A stretch of 64,000 nt of DNA, taken from positions 1,364,001-1,428,000 of the forward strand of contig NZ_CP186485.1 of NCBI RefSeq assembly GCF_049348705.1. Reading direction: 5' to 3'. The notes under the pieces were generated by a model that was not told the DNA's origin, searched no databases, and was given only the letters and a program-made list of their open reading frames with translations. Positions within the stretch are counted from its first letter, which is position 1, and every line of letters begins with the position of its first letter. Below, piece by piece: positions 35,981 to 45,318 of this stretch. The DNA is from Paracoxiella cheracis. GTDB lineage: Bacteria > Pseudomonadota > Gammaproteobacteria > Coxiellales > Coxiellaceae. The position numbers were made by a program, and so were the translations under genes.

Positions 35981-38253
35981 CTATAAACACAGACGAATTA
36001 ATTCTAGCTCCACCACTGCAACAAAGTGTGATTGATCCGTTAACACGGTTGCCCGCAGTCGGTACGCTCTATTTTAAAAGTGCAACGACTCAAAAACCCA
36101 AAGCGGTTTATATCGCGACGGGCGACACTCAAAACCCCTACCAAGGAGTGACGCAAATCAGATTGAATAATGCAGGGGCCTTACCTCATCCGATTTATTG
36201 CTATCCGTTTGATGAGACGGATGACACGCAATCGGAGCTCTATGATATCGCTTTAATGAATGATGCGGGCCAGACGATTTTTACGCGCAACAACTTTCCT
36301 CAAACCGGCGCTGGTGATGGGATCGCACTATATAATAGGAGTCACCAGCAAAATCTCTGTCCTTCGTATGGTTTTAATAGCCCCATTCACCCCACGGATT
36401 TTAGTGAGCAAAATGGCCAAGCGTTTAATCAAGCCTACAATTGGTGTTTACAGGACATGGGTACACCGATTGCGTATGGCTGGAATTTGTGGGCGGGAAG
36501 CGATGTCGATTACCGATTGTATTACGAATTTCAAGAAGCACCAGCGAATTTAGCTCATAATCCGCAGTACGAACTGCTCTTAACCGTACAAGATGCGCAG
36601 CCCACTGCAACGTCTTTTGTGCGATTGGGTTGTAAACTCGGCGCTTACAATGCCTTTCAGGGTAAAACGCTTCGGCTTAGTCATTATTTTCGATGGCTGA
36701 ACAGCGAACCCTTTGCCCCGATAAATATTGTTTTTTTACGCACGAAAAACGGCAAGACGGAGTCGCCGATTTCATTGGGGACGCTAACGGCCAGTCCTGT
36801 AATGAGTTTGCAGCAACAGGTAGTAACGATTCCGCCACTTCCCGAAACCGATGGATATACCTGTGATGATGTGGCTTTACTGTATTTGGATTTCCCGACA
36901 GGGGTGGATTTTAAAATGGGGATCACGGCGAATTGGTATGAAGTCGATACGGGTCAGTTATTAGCAATTGAAACGTCTCATGCTGACAATATCAGTGGCG
37001 CGTTTTTTGGCGGCTGGACCAGTATTGGAGACTCGTGTTTGCACCAGGAAGAAGCGGGTCTTCCCACAGCGTTTCGGCAAGGACAATTTGCAGGTCTCAA
37101 TAAAACCGGAGAGATTGTGCAACGTTTAAAGGGAGCGGATTCACCGAATTACGCGGTGGAGCTTAGCGGGGGTTTGTATTATTGGGATGACTTTGTGGAT
37201 GACACGGGGATTAAAATCAATCGATTGGTGCCAGCGTTAAGTGCGCTCGATATTCAATTTACACAAGATCTGGCACAACCGTTGTTTTACAGCAATCTAA
37301 AAAATAACGAAGTGGACTTGGGTCTTAAAAATGGTGAATTTACATCGGAATGGGATGCGAGCCAAGCGCCGACGATTCTGTTGTCTAAAAGTAAAGAGCA
37401 TTACCCCTATGATATTAGGATCACCAAAAACAGTGCTACCGAAGCAACGATTAAATACGTTTATAACTGGCATCCGAACGAACGGGTTGGCTGGGATTGG
37501 TATTGCCGTGGCCGAGGACGCTATATACCTATTGCTGACGGACCCATTGGTAATTGGGACGACATTGCGTGTGTTAAATCACCTTACGGGACTCGGAAGT
37601 TGCAAACTACTATCCTGGAGCACGGCAGTGATACAAAACCACCCGCAGTGAAACTCACGTTTACTTCAAAGAATGTGCAAGATTACGCTACGTATTTTGG
37701 AAAACGGTTCGGTTATTATCAGTACAGGACTTTTATTGAAATTCCGACGCAAGACTACGGCACGCATCGCGCACACCCCTACTATATACCGGGTGGTTCC
37801 CCTCCCAATGTTATTCAAGGAGCGGTGCATATTGTGTTTACAGGCGATATAATCCAGCGCGTGTTGCCAGGCAAACGTAGCACTTTAAACATCGATTTAA
37901 AAGATATTCAAACAACAGAACAATTGATTGATGTATTGGTGACGAAAACAGGTGGTGGTGAGGCGTACCATTTAAAAATTACCGCGCTGCCGCACAACGG
38001 CGCTGTGTTGAAGTTTTCCAACAATACCGACGACTATGCGCTCTTGTTTCATCAAATCGGTTTGTCGTTTCCGAGCAAGCCGACGGGTGTTGAGAATGTG
38101 TTAGTCCTTCATTTTCACGCAGGCATGGACGTCAATGAGTTGACGAAACAAATAGCTATTGCGATGCAGCGTTGGATTATCCGCATTCCCCAGGCAAGTG
38201 ATTTAGGGCTTGATGCGAAAAATAAAAAGTACGGCTACTGGCTAACGTTATGA
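35977..38253 (+). CDS. Phage tailspike/tail fibre protein with head-binding-like N-terminus
   Basis: The 758-aa protein begins with a short beta domain. VGTLYFKSATTQKPKAVYIATGD, NPYQGVTQIRLNNAGALPHPIYCYPFDE and ELYDIALMNDAGQTIF are typical of phage tail-spike head-binding or tail-fibre N-terminal regions. The rest is beta-rich with many aromatic residues and no recognised lyase motif. The start overlaps the previous stop (ATGA). It probably mediates adsorption; the receptor is unknown. Confidence 0.62.
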   Translation: MTINTDELILAPPLQQSVIDPLTRLPAVGTLYFKSATTQKPKAVYIATGDTQNPYQGVTQIRLNNAGALPHPIYCYPFDETDDTQSELYDIALMNDAGQTIFTRNNFPQTGAGDGIALYNRSHQQNLCPSYGFNSPIHPTDFSEQNGQAFNQAYNWCLQDMGTPIAYGWNLWAGSDVDYRLYYEFQEAPANLAHNPQYELLLTVQDAQPTATSFVRLGCKLGAYNAFQGKTLRLSHYFRWLNSEPFAPINIVFLRTKNGKTESPISLGTLTASPVMSLQQQVVTIPPLPETDGYTCDDVALLYLDFPTGVDFKMGITANWYEVDTGQLLAIETSHADNISGAFFGGWTSIGDSCLHQEEAGLPTAFRQGQFAGLNKTGEIVQRLKGADSPNYAVELSGGLYYWDDFVDDTGIKINRLVPALSALDIQFTQDLAQPLFYSNLKNNEVDLGLKNGEFTSEWDASQAPTILLSKSKEHYPYDIRITKNSATEATIKYVYNWHPNERVGWDWYCRGRGRYIPIADGPIGNWDDIACVKSPYGTRKLQTTILEHGSDTKPPAVKLTFTSKNVQDYATYFGKRFGYYQYRTFIEIPTQDYGTHRAHPYYIPGGSPPNVIQGAVHIVFTGDIIQRVLPGKRSTLNIDLKDIQTTEQLIDVLVTKTGGGEAYHLKITALPHNGAVLKFSNNTDDYALLFHQIGLSFPSKPTGVENVLVLHFHAGMDVNELTKQIAIAMQRWIIRIPQASDLGLDAKNKKYGYWLTL

Positions 38254-38257
38254 GGCA

Positions 38258-38572
38258 ATGATGAACAATCGACTGACATTTGTGATTGAGGCGGGACAAA
38301 CAGAGAGCAATCCACAGTTGTTATTGGATTGCACGTTAGCGACGCTTTATATCCCGGACGGGATTGCCGGTCGTGCATTAAGGCTTGTGGGATCGCTCGA
38401 TGGGTTTGAATACTATCCGCTGGATGTCCGTTTTGATTTAACCCAATCAGAGAAGAAAGGGGTGATGATCACGAATTTGCAACCGCATTGTTGCGGATTA
38501 CGTGCGGTGAAAATGATGAGTGACAGTGTGCAGGCGACACGGATCACTTTATTAGGCGGGGTGCTATGTTAA
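38258..38572 (+). CDS. Small phage structural-region protein
   Basis: The 104-aa protein (MMNNRLTFVIEAGQTESNPQ) is predicted beta-rich, with LLDCTLATLYIPDGIAG and LVGSLDGFEYYPLDV. It lies 4 bp after the tailspike gene, and its stop overlaps the next small gene. The pattern resembles small phage proteins describing a baseline-plus-effect beta sandwich, but I do not recognise a family. Confidence 0.55.
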   Translation: MMNNRLTFVIEAGQTESNPQLLLDCTLATLYIPDGIAGRALRLVGSLDGFEYYPLDVRFDLTQSEKKGVMITNLQPHCCGLRAVKMMSDSVQATRITLLGGVLC

Positions 38573-38715
38573 CGGGTTATGCTACAAAAATTATTGTATT
38601 GCTGAGTGAAGATAGAAAACCACCACCTGTCAGACCGTCTGCCTTATTACAAGAAAATGGCGCACCCGTGTTGTTAGAGAATAACGCTGCCTTATTACTG
38701 GAGGTAGGCGCATGA
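38566..38715 (+). CDS. 49-aa phage tail-region protein
   Basis: ATG 38566 overlaps the previous stop, and the TGA at 38713 overlaps the next ATG at 38712. The product MLTGYATKIIVLLSEDRKPP ends in a doubled motif (SALLQENGAPVLLENNAALLLE). The coupling on both sides supports translation. The family was not recognised, though such Leu-rich doublet proteins are common near phage tail-fibre genes. Confidence 0.55.
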   Translation: MLTGYATKIIVLLSEDRKPPPVRPSALLQENGAPVLLENNAALLLEVGA

Positions 38716-39239
38716 GTACGGGTAAAAAGATCAGTGAACTGCCGGAAGCAACCTAGCTTGAGCAGGATGATGTGTTTGTCATTGCAACACCTGGACAAGC
38801 AAACAAGCGGGTGACGATGAGCCGTTTGTTTGAATCCCTGCATGGAGCTTGTACGGTGGACGATGCTAAAAATCGTGAATACACAGCCGGTGAAGTGGTG
38901 AATATTGTGGATTTTAAAAACCCTTATCACATTGCGCACGGGGAATTCATGTGCTTTTGTTACACGCAAAAACCCACTTGGTTCGACGGCGATATTGATA
39001 ATGCCTTGTATGCGGTGAATCGCTCGGGCAACAGAAATATTCTGATCAATACAGCGTTATCGGACGCGCGCAGTTTAATCTTAAAACTCGATGAGGCTAA
39101 AGAATTAGCGCACTTATTAAATAATACGGGGAAGCTCTTTTTTGAGCCCTCGCAAAAGAAGCTTTGCACCATGATTGATAATGTTGTGCGGGCTGTTCGA
39201 CTAAAATCGTTTCAATCGTTAGACAAAACAGGAGTCTGA
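38712..39239 (+). pseudogene. Phage tail-region protein with an in-frame amber codon
   Basis: The coupled start gives MSTGKKISELPEAT, then TAG at 38754-38756, then LEQDDVFVIATPGQANKRVTMSRLF in the same frame to the end (total about 175 codons). The motif KISELPEAT..(L)xxDDVFVI is a common start of phage tail-fibre-associated proteins, so the amber sits in what should be one protein. A GTG restart at 38772 is possible. Either a nonsense mutation or, less likely, readthrough. Confidence 0.7.
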
Positions 39240-39242
39240 ATC

Positions 39243-39764
39243 ATGCGTCACACTGATGAAAGCGCCTTATTAATACCTGAAGAATCCATTCCATTAGAGA
39301 CCTGGTGTATGGTTGGCAACGACAGATATCAGGGTCGCGAGGAGGAAACGTGCTTTATAGCTGAGCCCCCTCCTTACTATGCCACCTTCGAGTCAACGCA
39401 TTCGATGCGTACACGACCTGAGTATGAGCGCATCACGGGATTGCTACGAAACATATCGCTGCATCCACGGGTAAAAACGGGTCTGAAGGTAGTACTTGCG
39501 TTGGCCGGTATTGCATTGCTGCTGGCACTCATCGAATATCTGAGCCGTTTTGACTCTGAAGATGGCACCGTTACCACAACGCCTGCGTCAACGGATTATT
39601 CGAGCAGCACAACCATGAGCACAACCGTTACTACAACTCCCTCATTTTTTACCACCACAGTGCCTACCCGGGGTCCGGTCACAACCACGTTACCGCCTGA
39701 CCAGCGTTGTGTGGTCGTGCCCGAATGTTGTGATGATTGGTCGCAGTGGATTTGTCAAAGGTGA
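39243..39764 (+). CDS. Membrane protein with Thr-rich C-terminal domain
   Basis: The 173-aa protein has a polar N-terminal 80 residues, one transmembrane segment (VKTGLKVVLALAGIALLLALIEYL, about 80-103), and a Thr/Ser/Pro-rich stretch (TTTPASTDYSSSTTMSTTV). A short Cys-rich tail with four cysteines follows (CVVVPECCDDWSQWIC). It lies between tail-region genes and a truncated small gene. Family unknown. The mucin-like composition is unusual for a phage morphogenesis cluster. Confidence 0.6.
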   Translation: MRHTDESALLIPEESIPLETWCMVGNDRYQGREEETCFIAEPPPYYATFESTHSMRTRPEYERITGLLRNISLHPRVKTGLKVVLALAGIALLLALIEYLSRFDSEDGTVTTTPASTDYSSSTTMSTTVTTTPSFFTTTVPTRGPVTTTLPPDQRCVVVPECCDDWSQWICQR

Positions 39765-39768
39765 AACG

Positions 39769-39899
39769 ATGAGCGATCTTTTTAAAAAACTTAATAACGA
39801 CACGATTGCAGGCATTATTTTTGTAGCAAAGCTCGGCGTTGTCTTTCTCGTTAAAAAATGGGTGGAGACGTTTTCAGAGACAGTGTTTGCAGCCTTAAA
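39769..39899 (+). pseudogene. Small hydrophobic phage protein truncated by an IS
   Basis: MSDLFKKLNNDTIAGIIFVA continues KLGVVFLVKKWVETFSETVFAAL and then runs into the 1,721-bp IS. Start ATG 39769 has AAAGGTG upstream. Only about 43 codons remain. One hydrophobic segment is visible; a holin-like role is possible but cannot be shown. Confidence 0.55.
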
Positions 39900-40666
39900 T
39901 TGGACTTTGGATAAATTTATAAAAATAATTAAAAATTGCTTGACATAGAAACCGAAAAAAAATTTTACATTGTAAACAACGTTTGTTCGAAAAAATAAAA
40001 TAAGGAACAAACGATGTTAGCGACAGAAAAACTAAAACAATTCCGTACATTCCTCTACAACATCTTCCCCGCGCGACGCGATGCCAATATGAATTTACTC
40101 GATGCCCTTTCAAGCCATGGCCATCGCTGCAAAACACCCATAGAATTATGTGAATCGCCATACTTTGAACGTGAATACAGTAGTATTACCGATGCGATTA
40201 GCGATGGTTTGTCGGTAGCAAATTGTTGGGATAGCATGATGAAAATACAATATGAACATGTGAGTCATAGCGATGACCGTGTGATCATTATTGCGGATAC
40301 GACACCACAGTCGCGTCAAAGTGCACACTGTGTTGAAGATCGCCATGTGGTTTACAGCCCTAATCCAGCACCGGGTAACAAACCGATTACCATTGGACAT
40401 GAATATTCAACGGTATCACTATTGCCCAATGATGGTGCAGCTCAAGAAAAGCATTGGTTAGTTCCACTGGATACGAGGCGCGTTAAAAGCGATGAAAAAG
40501 GCAATGTAGTTGGGATGCAGCAAATTAACCGTTGTATTGCAGACTTAGCGCTTACTCATAAATTGGTGGTTAGCGTGGCTGATTCAAAATATGGTACAGA
40601 AGCTTGCCGTAAACTGGTTAGCGAAAATCCCAATTGGGTACATCTTTTCCGTTTTAACAGTACCCG

Positions 40667-41518
40667 GGTAGTGCCTCATTTTTGTTGATGTGATATATTT
40701 TGCTATTTCAGAAAATCATTAGGATAAGGATTGCATGAATGGCAAGAATCAATGTTGCTTGCCCCTGCTGCTGTTTACATGAGGTTGTAAAATTTGGCGT
40801 CAGCAGTACAGGAAAGCAAAGGTTTCAATGTAAAAATAATGCTTGTGAGAAAAATACATTTCTTCTAGATTACACACATAATGCTCGTGCCCCTGGTGTT
40901 AAAGATAAAATAGTTGATATGGCAATGAATGGTAGTGGCGTCAGAGATACTGCAGGCGTTTTACGTATTAGCATTAACACTGTTATTGGTGAATTAAAAA
41001 AAAGGGTGAAGGTTTGGAGAGCGTCAATACACGACTTTTAAAGGAAAAAGAATCACTTGGTGCGTCTGTTACTGTTAATGTTGTACAAGTTGAAGAAGCG
41101 GAGCTGGATGAAATGTGGAGTTTTGTTCGAAATAAACAGAATCAACGTTGGCTTTGGCATGCGATTGATCACCATACACATGAGGTGTTAGCTTATCATT
41201 TTGGTCCAAGAAAAGATTCAGCATTTAAAGCACTGAAAGAAAAACTGAGCTCATTTGATATCAACTTTTACTATACAGATGATTGGGGTGCTTATGAAAG
41301 ACACCTGCCTCAATCAAAACATTTGGTGGGAAAGCAAAATACCCAAGCGATTGAACGAAAGCATCTCACGTTGCGCACACGAATAAAGCGATTAGCGAGA
41401 AAGACGATTTGCTTTTCTAAACTGGATAAATTGCACGACATTGTCATCGGATTATTTATCAATAGGCACGAGTTTGGGAGGGTTATTTAGATGCCATCAA
41501 CAAAAATGAGGCACCACC
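40667..41518 (+). mobile_element. IS1-family element, copy a
   Basis: 852 bp. The ends GGTAGTGCCTCATTTTTGTT and the reverse complement of GAGGCACCACC form imperfect inverted repeats (GGTAGTGCC versus GGTGGTGCC). Target duplication GTACCCG at 40660-40666 and 41519-41525. Inserted into the copy-3 transposase gene. Confidence 0.92.
40739..41490 (+). CDS. IS1-family transposase InsAB (programmed -1 frameshift)
   Basis: InsA (40739-41041) has the zinc-finger-like start CPCCCLHEVVKFGVSSTGKQ and a helix-turn-helix (GSGVRDTAGVLRISINTVI). InsB, in the -1 frame to 41490, has the DDE part VEEAELDEMWSFVRNK, YTDDWGAYERHLPQ and the RKHLTLRTRIKRLARKTICF tail. An eight-A tract at the junction lets a -1 slip yield the InsAB fusion, as known for IS1. 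Confidence 0.9.
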
Positions 41519-42504
41519 GTACCCGTAATGTTTTCGCGCCCGCATCAATAGAAGATAATACCTCAGGAAGTATAAAACGCTATGGTGATGCGATGAAACT
41601 AAACGACAGCACGACTCACCGTGAATCCGATGAGATTGTGCAGCAACCCATTACAACCCGCAGTGGCAAAACTTACCAATTGGAGATTAAAATATGGCGT
41701 GACCAATTACTGCGTGGTTCAAAGCAATTTAAAGGATATGAGCATCCTGTTACTGTTGTGCAATTGGTTGCGGTTGATGCTAACGGTAAATCTTTATATA
41801 AAAATCCACTCTGGTTAGGACTCGCTGGTGAACGACGTAATGAAATCACAGCATTAGAAGCGTATCACTATTACGATAGACGCTATGACATTGAACACTA
41901 CTTTCGTTTTGGTAAAGACAAACTGTTATTTGACCGATACCAAACACCGGATGTTAAGCACGAAGAAGATTGGTGGCGGATGACAGCATTAGCGTATACG
42001 CAACTTTATCTAGCGAGGAATCTTGCCCCGATTTTACCGAAAAAATGGGAGCGGTATTTGCCGAGCTTCCAAGTGGATAACGAAAAACCATCAATAACTG
42101 CGACCCCTTCACAAACGCAACGGGGTTTTTCTACGGTGCTTGATACCGTTGGCACGCCTGCTAATCTCTGCAAACCACGCGGTAATCCGCAAGGCAGAAC
42201 CAAAGGTGATACGCAGCGGAAACGCACGCGACATCCTGCTATTTTCAAAAATAGCAACTCAAAAATTAAAACGATTCAGAGGACTGAAGAAAAGACGCAA
42301 AACTCAGACCCTGAAAAAATAGAGGATTTGATTGGGATAGTAAAATCATGGTTGGATAAAATAAATTTTACACCTGAGCAATTCTACGAATTGCTGCAAA
42401 AAACAGGTTAAGATTTAGAAACTCACATTTTTTGATTATTGTCCTAACTGGCAAGGGATTTTATTTATCCAAAGTCCAATATACAAGCTGTCGTGATTGC
42501 AAAC

Positions 42505-43622
42505 GGCTTTGTTGCCTAACTAAAACATGAACAATCTATGTAATTTTTGCTGTCTATATTATAATCAGCACCCCACGATTTTTAAGCAGAGGGCGCCTCA
42601 TATGCCAAATAAATATCCAAACAAAAAAGGCTGGACGATTCCCAAGCAGAAATACAAGGTGAGCAATTGGCGTGAATATAATAATGCATTACGCAATCGT
42701 GCCAATATTGAAATCTGGATATCCGATGATATTATTCATTCGTGGTATGAAAAAGATCGTGTGTATGATGGCAAAGGCGCACCCCAAAAGTTCACGGATC
42801 TTGCGATCATTACGTGCCATGAAATTCGGCAAGTTTTTCGTTTAGCGTTGAGGCAATGTCAAGGGTTTATGAATTCAATTTTCAAGATGAAAGCCCTTAA
42901 TATAAAATCACCGGATTACAGTTGCTTGTCAAAACGGTTAGCGCTTTTAACTATTCAGTCGCCTCGTTACAGGAAAACGGAATCGGCAGATAAAAGCGTT
43001 GTGGCTATCGCCCTTGACTCCACTGGGTTAAAACGGTTTGGCAGAGGTGAATGGCATCAGGAAACATATACATTATCAGCCAAACGGAGTTGGCGTAAAT
43101 TGCATATAGCCGTTGATAATAAACATATTATTCATGGTAATGATTTAACGGATCGCTTTACGGCGGATTGCCAAAGCGTTGCAACGTTATCAAAGCAACT
43201 TACTTGCAAAGTGGGCCATGTCAGCGCCGATGGTGCCTACGATAAGAATCCTGTTTATGAAATATTATCAAATTACTTTAAAGGAGCCGCTATAATAATG
43301 CCGCCTGATAGTGATGCTGTTTATGATAAAAATAATCATACACAACGTAATGGTAATGTTAAGCAACTAAAAGCATTGGGCCGAATGGCTTGGCAACGAA
43401 TAAGACAATACGGTTATCGGAATTATTCAGAGTTGGCGATTCAACGCTACAAAAGAATATTGGGTAGTACGTTACATGCTCGAGATTTTGTACGGCAAAA
43501 AATCGAATCAATGATCGGTTGTGGTGTGTTAAATAAAATGACACGGCTAGGAATGCCGGCGAGTTATCGTTGCGCCTAAATTTTGCGACACAGACAAAGC
43601 CGTGAGGTTAGGCAACAAAGCC
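42505..43622 (+). mobile_element. IS5-family (IS903-like) insertion sequence
   Basis: 1,118 bp with terminal inverted repeats GGCTTTGTTGCCTAAC / GTTAGGCAACAAAGCC, like the IS903 group. The flanks (ATTGCAAAC and CCACGCCTC) do not form the 9-bp duplication expected for IS903-type elements, suggesting a rearrangement or deletion next to it. It sits 25 bp from the end of IS copy 3. Confidence 0.88.
42602..43579 (+). CDS. IS5-family transposase
   Basis: The 325-aa product from ATG 42602 (MPNKYPNKKGWTIPKQKYKV) has the IS903-type order: NYxxALxxRxxIxIW-like sequence YNNALRNRANIEIWISDD, then VVAIALDSTGLKRFGRGEW (first Asp), VGHVSADGAYDKNPVYE (second Asp), and the YRNYSELAIQRYKRILG signature with the catalytic Glu. 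The frame is intact. An upstream in-frame extension to 42527 is unlikely to be used. Confidence 0.9.
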   Translation: MPNKYPNKKGWTIPKQKYKVSNWREYNNALRNRANIEIWISDDIIHSWYEKDRVYDGKGAPQKFTDLAIITCHEIRQVFRLALRQCQGFMNSIFKMKALNIKSPDYSCLSKRLALLTIQSPRYRKTESADKSVVAIALDSTGLKRFGRGEWHQETYTLSAKRSWRKLHIAVDNKHIIHGNDLTDRFTADCQSVATLSKQLTCKVGHVSADGAYDKNPVYEILSNYFKGAAIIMPPDSDAVYDKNNHTQRNGNVKQLKALGRMAWQRIRQYGYRNYSELAIQRYKRILGSTLHARDFVRQKIESMIGCGVLNKMTRLGMPASYRCA

Positions 43623-44071
43623 CCACGCCTCTACAAATTGCTTGGTACACAGTTTTATTGTCGGCTGCCATCGCCGTTGGATGTGGTTGGTTGAGCTATA
43701 ATTTAGCGCGTTTTATCAGTGTTCGCCGGCTGATTCTCACGAGTCTCGCCACCATTGCTATTATTCTCGTTGCCTTACTATTTGTTCCACCGATTTGGTT
43801 ATTGCTCATATTGTTCGTGATTATTGGCTTTGCACTCGGTATGGCATCGACAAATTACACCTTGAAAGTATCTGAAGCAGCAGATTCAGAAATTCAAGGG
43901 GAAGTCTTTGGAACGTTATGGGGTATTCGCATGTTATTGGATGGCACCATCAGCGTTGTCGGTGGGTTTTTATTAATTGTGTCCTACCGCTTACCGATAG
44001 GTATTGCAGCCGTGGCTGCAACCGCCGCCTGGATTGTTTTTTACACTTTCGTGAAGAAAGTCAGCCGATAA
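43623..44071 (+). pseudogene. MFS transporter, C-terminal fragment
   Basis: About 149 codons with four to five membrane helices: TVLLSAAIAVGCGWLSYNLA, LILTSLATIAIILVALLF, PIWLLLILFVIIGFALGMA and a final pair. IQGEVFGTLWGIRMLLDGTISVVGGFLL is the typical last-helix region of major facilitator proteins. The 5' two-thirds is missing at the IS5-family boundary. Substrate unknown. Confidence 0.78.
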
Positions 44072-44086
44072 AAGTGATCTTCATAC

Positions 44087-44710
44087 TCAGACCCTTATTT
44101 TTGATGTAGCCACAAACATATCCCGATTCATATCGTGAAATAAATTAACCACCGCCTCGGCAAATTTGTTAACAGCTTCATCGCTCAAATGCGTTGAATA
44201 AGCAATGTCGGGCGCCCTGTTGCCAGCCTTAATATTGATTCCCGTATGACCCAATGCCGCATGATTTTTAACGTGTGTGATACTCACGCTTGCTTTACCG
44301 AAAGTACGATTATTATTCATGACCATGATGTCATCGCCTTTCATTCGAACAGGTTTATTTAAAAATTCTGATGATAAAAGTGTAGCAATTTGAGTGTTGA
44401 ATAAACGTTGATAGGTCACCGCACCAAAACGGTTATTCCCCAACAATGGTATTTCCCAGAGAAAATTAACAGCATCATCGGAATAAATAAATGCGCGGTT
44501 AATCACATCTTCTTGATCAATCATGGCGTCCTCAAGTACTTCCATCGGACCGCGGAAAGCGATGATATCGCCCGTTGGTCGACATTGATCAGCAAAATAT
44601 TGATAGGCGAAGCGATGGTGAAGCTGATGTCCATCGTACTTTATGATTTCTTGTAAGAACATAGAGCGCATTCCAACTGTCGCTGTTACTGAAGAGTTAT
44701 CCGCACTCAT
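44087..44710 (-). CDS. DUF366 family protein
   Basis: The product of about 207 aa shows the DUF366 pattern: RSMFLQEIIKYDGHQLHHRF, GDIIAFRGPMEVLEDAMIDQED, IYSDDAVNFLWEIPLL and a late ALGHTGINIKAGNRAPDIAY. The family is known mainly from archaea and scattered bacteria, and its function is unknown. Start uncertain: 44710 (MSADNSS) or 44671 (MRSMFLQ) are both possible, and 44737 lacks a clear ribosome binding site. It faces the MFS fragment tail-to-tail. Confidence 0.65.
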   Translation of the reverse strand: MSADNSSVTATVGMRSMFLQEIIKYDGHQLHHRFAYQYFADQCRPTGDIIAFRGPMEVLEDAMIDQEDVINRAFIYSDDAVNFLWEIPLLGNNRFGAVTYQRLFNTQIATLLSSEFLNKPVRMKGDDIMVMNNNRTFGKASVSITHVKNHAALGHTGINIKAGNRAPDIAYSTHLSDEAVNKFAEAVVNLFHDMNRDMFVATSKIRV

Positions 44711-44860
44711 TTTAGATTGTGCACACACCCAAGGCAACTGCTAATGAATAATCCGGAATTATCTTTATAAATATACCTTGCCTTCATTGAAATACTTAAT
44801 AAATTCTTCAGCTTGACGTTCTAATGTATTTCCAGTTTATTTAAACTTAAGGAGAAGAAG

Positions 44861-45238
44861 ATGAGATTTTTAATAGACTATGCTAACTCTTGGAAAGAAA
44901 ATCCATTTGGACAAATGACAACCACTTTCTTTGTGTCCGCTTCAAGTATGTTTTTATACACGAGCCTTCAGCAGTTTCAAAAGAATGAAAATGCTAGCAT
45001 CCAAGACTATATTAATATATTAATTCCAATTCAAATTTTAGCGGGCACATTATTATTTCATATTAATAATGTCATACATACTCGCAGTAGCACTACTGGA
45101 CTTATTGCAAATTCCGTCCTAGCTGCTAGTAATGCCGAAATGGGTGATTCCACTGAAACAAGCGATCCAACCGAAGTAGCAGTTAATTCAGATGGTGAAG
45201 AAATACAAGCCTCTGATAATAAAACATTAATCCATTAA
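44861..45238 (+). CDS. Hypothetical membrane protein
   Basis: The 125-aa protein starts MRFLIDYANSWKENPFGQMT with a strong AAGGAGAAG ribosome binding site. Hydrophobic segments lie near residues 22-38 (TTFFVSASSMFLYTSL) and 52-68 (YINILIPIQILAGTLLF). The C-terminal 40 residues are acidic (EMGDSTETSDPTEVAVNSDG). Family not recognised. It precedes another unknown gene by 80 bp. Confidence 0.6.
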   Translation: MRFLIDYANSWKENPFGQMTTTFFVSASSMFLYTSLQQFQKNENASIQDYINILIPIQILAGTLLFHINNVIHTRSSTTGLIANSVLAASNAEMGDSTETSDPTEVAVNSDGEEIQASDNKTLIH

Positions 45239-45318
45239 AACAAACCACTATCTTCAAAACGTATCAGAAATATTCTGACACGCTTAAAGATTGCCAAAAA
45301 ACAAAAAGGAGAAGGGCA

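Larger units (their letters stand above)
40014..42411 (+). pseudogene. DDE transposase of the 1,721-bp IS, copy 3, split by IS1
   Basis: The N-terminal 218 codons (40014-40666, including the first two catalytic Asp) and the C-terminal part (41519-42411, with the catalytic Glu) are intact. They are separated by the IS1 element in the codons for STRN (duplication GTACCCG). This copy also has R for G in GDTQRKRTRH. Confidence 0.92.
39900..42479 (+). mobile_element. 1,721-bp IS, copy 3, interrupted by an IS1-family element
   Basis: 2,580 bp in total, which equals 1,721 bp plus the 852-bp IS1 element and its 7-bp duplication. Flanks are CTTAAA (left) and TATACA (right) and do not match, so this copy has taken part in a rearrangement. 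Confidence 0.92.

Noticed and set aside
38712..39239. Alternative genetic code (TAG recoding) in the phage region.
   Set aside because: A single TAG in one gene is not enough. The other large phage genes carry no internal TAG that a recoding model would need to explain.
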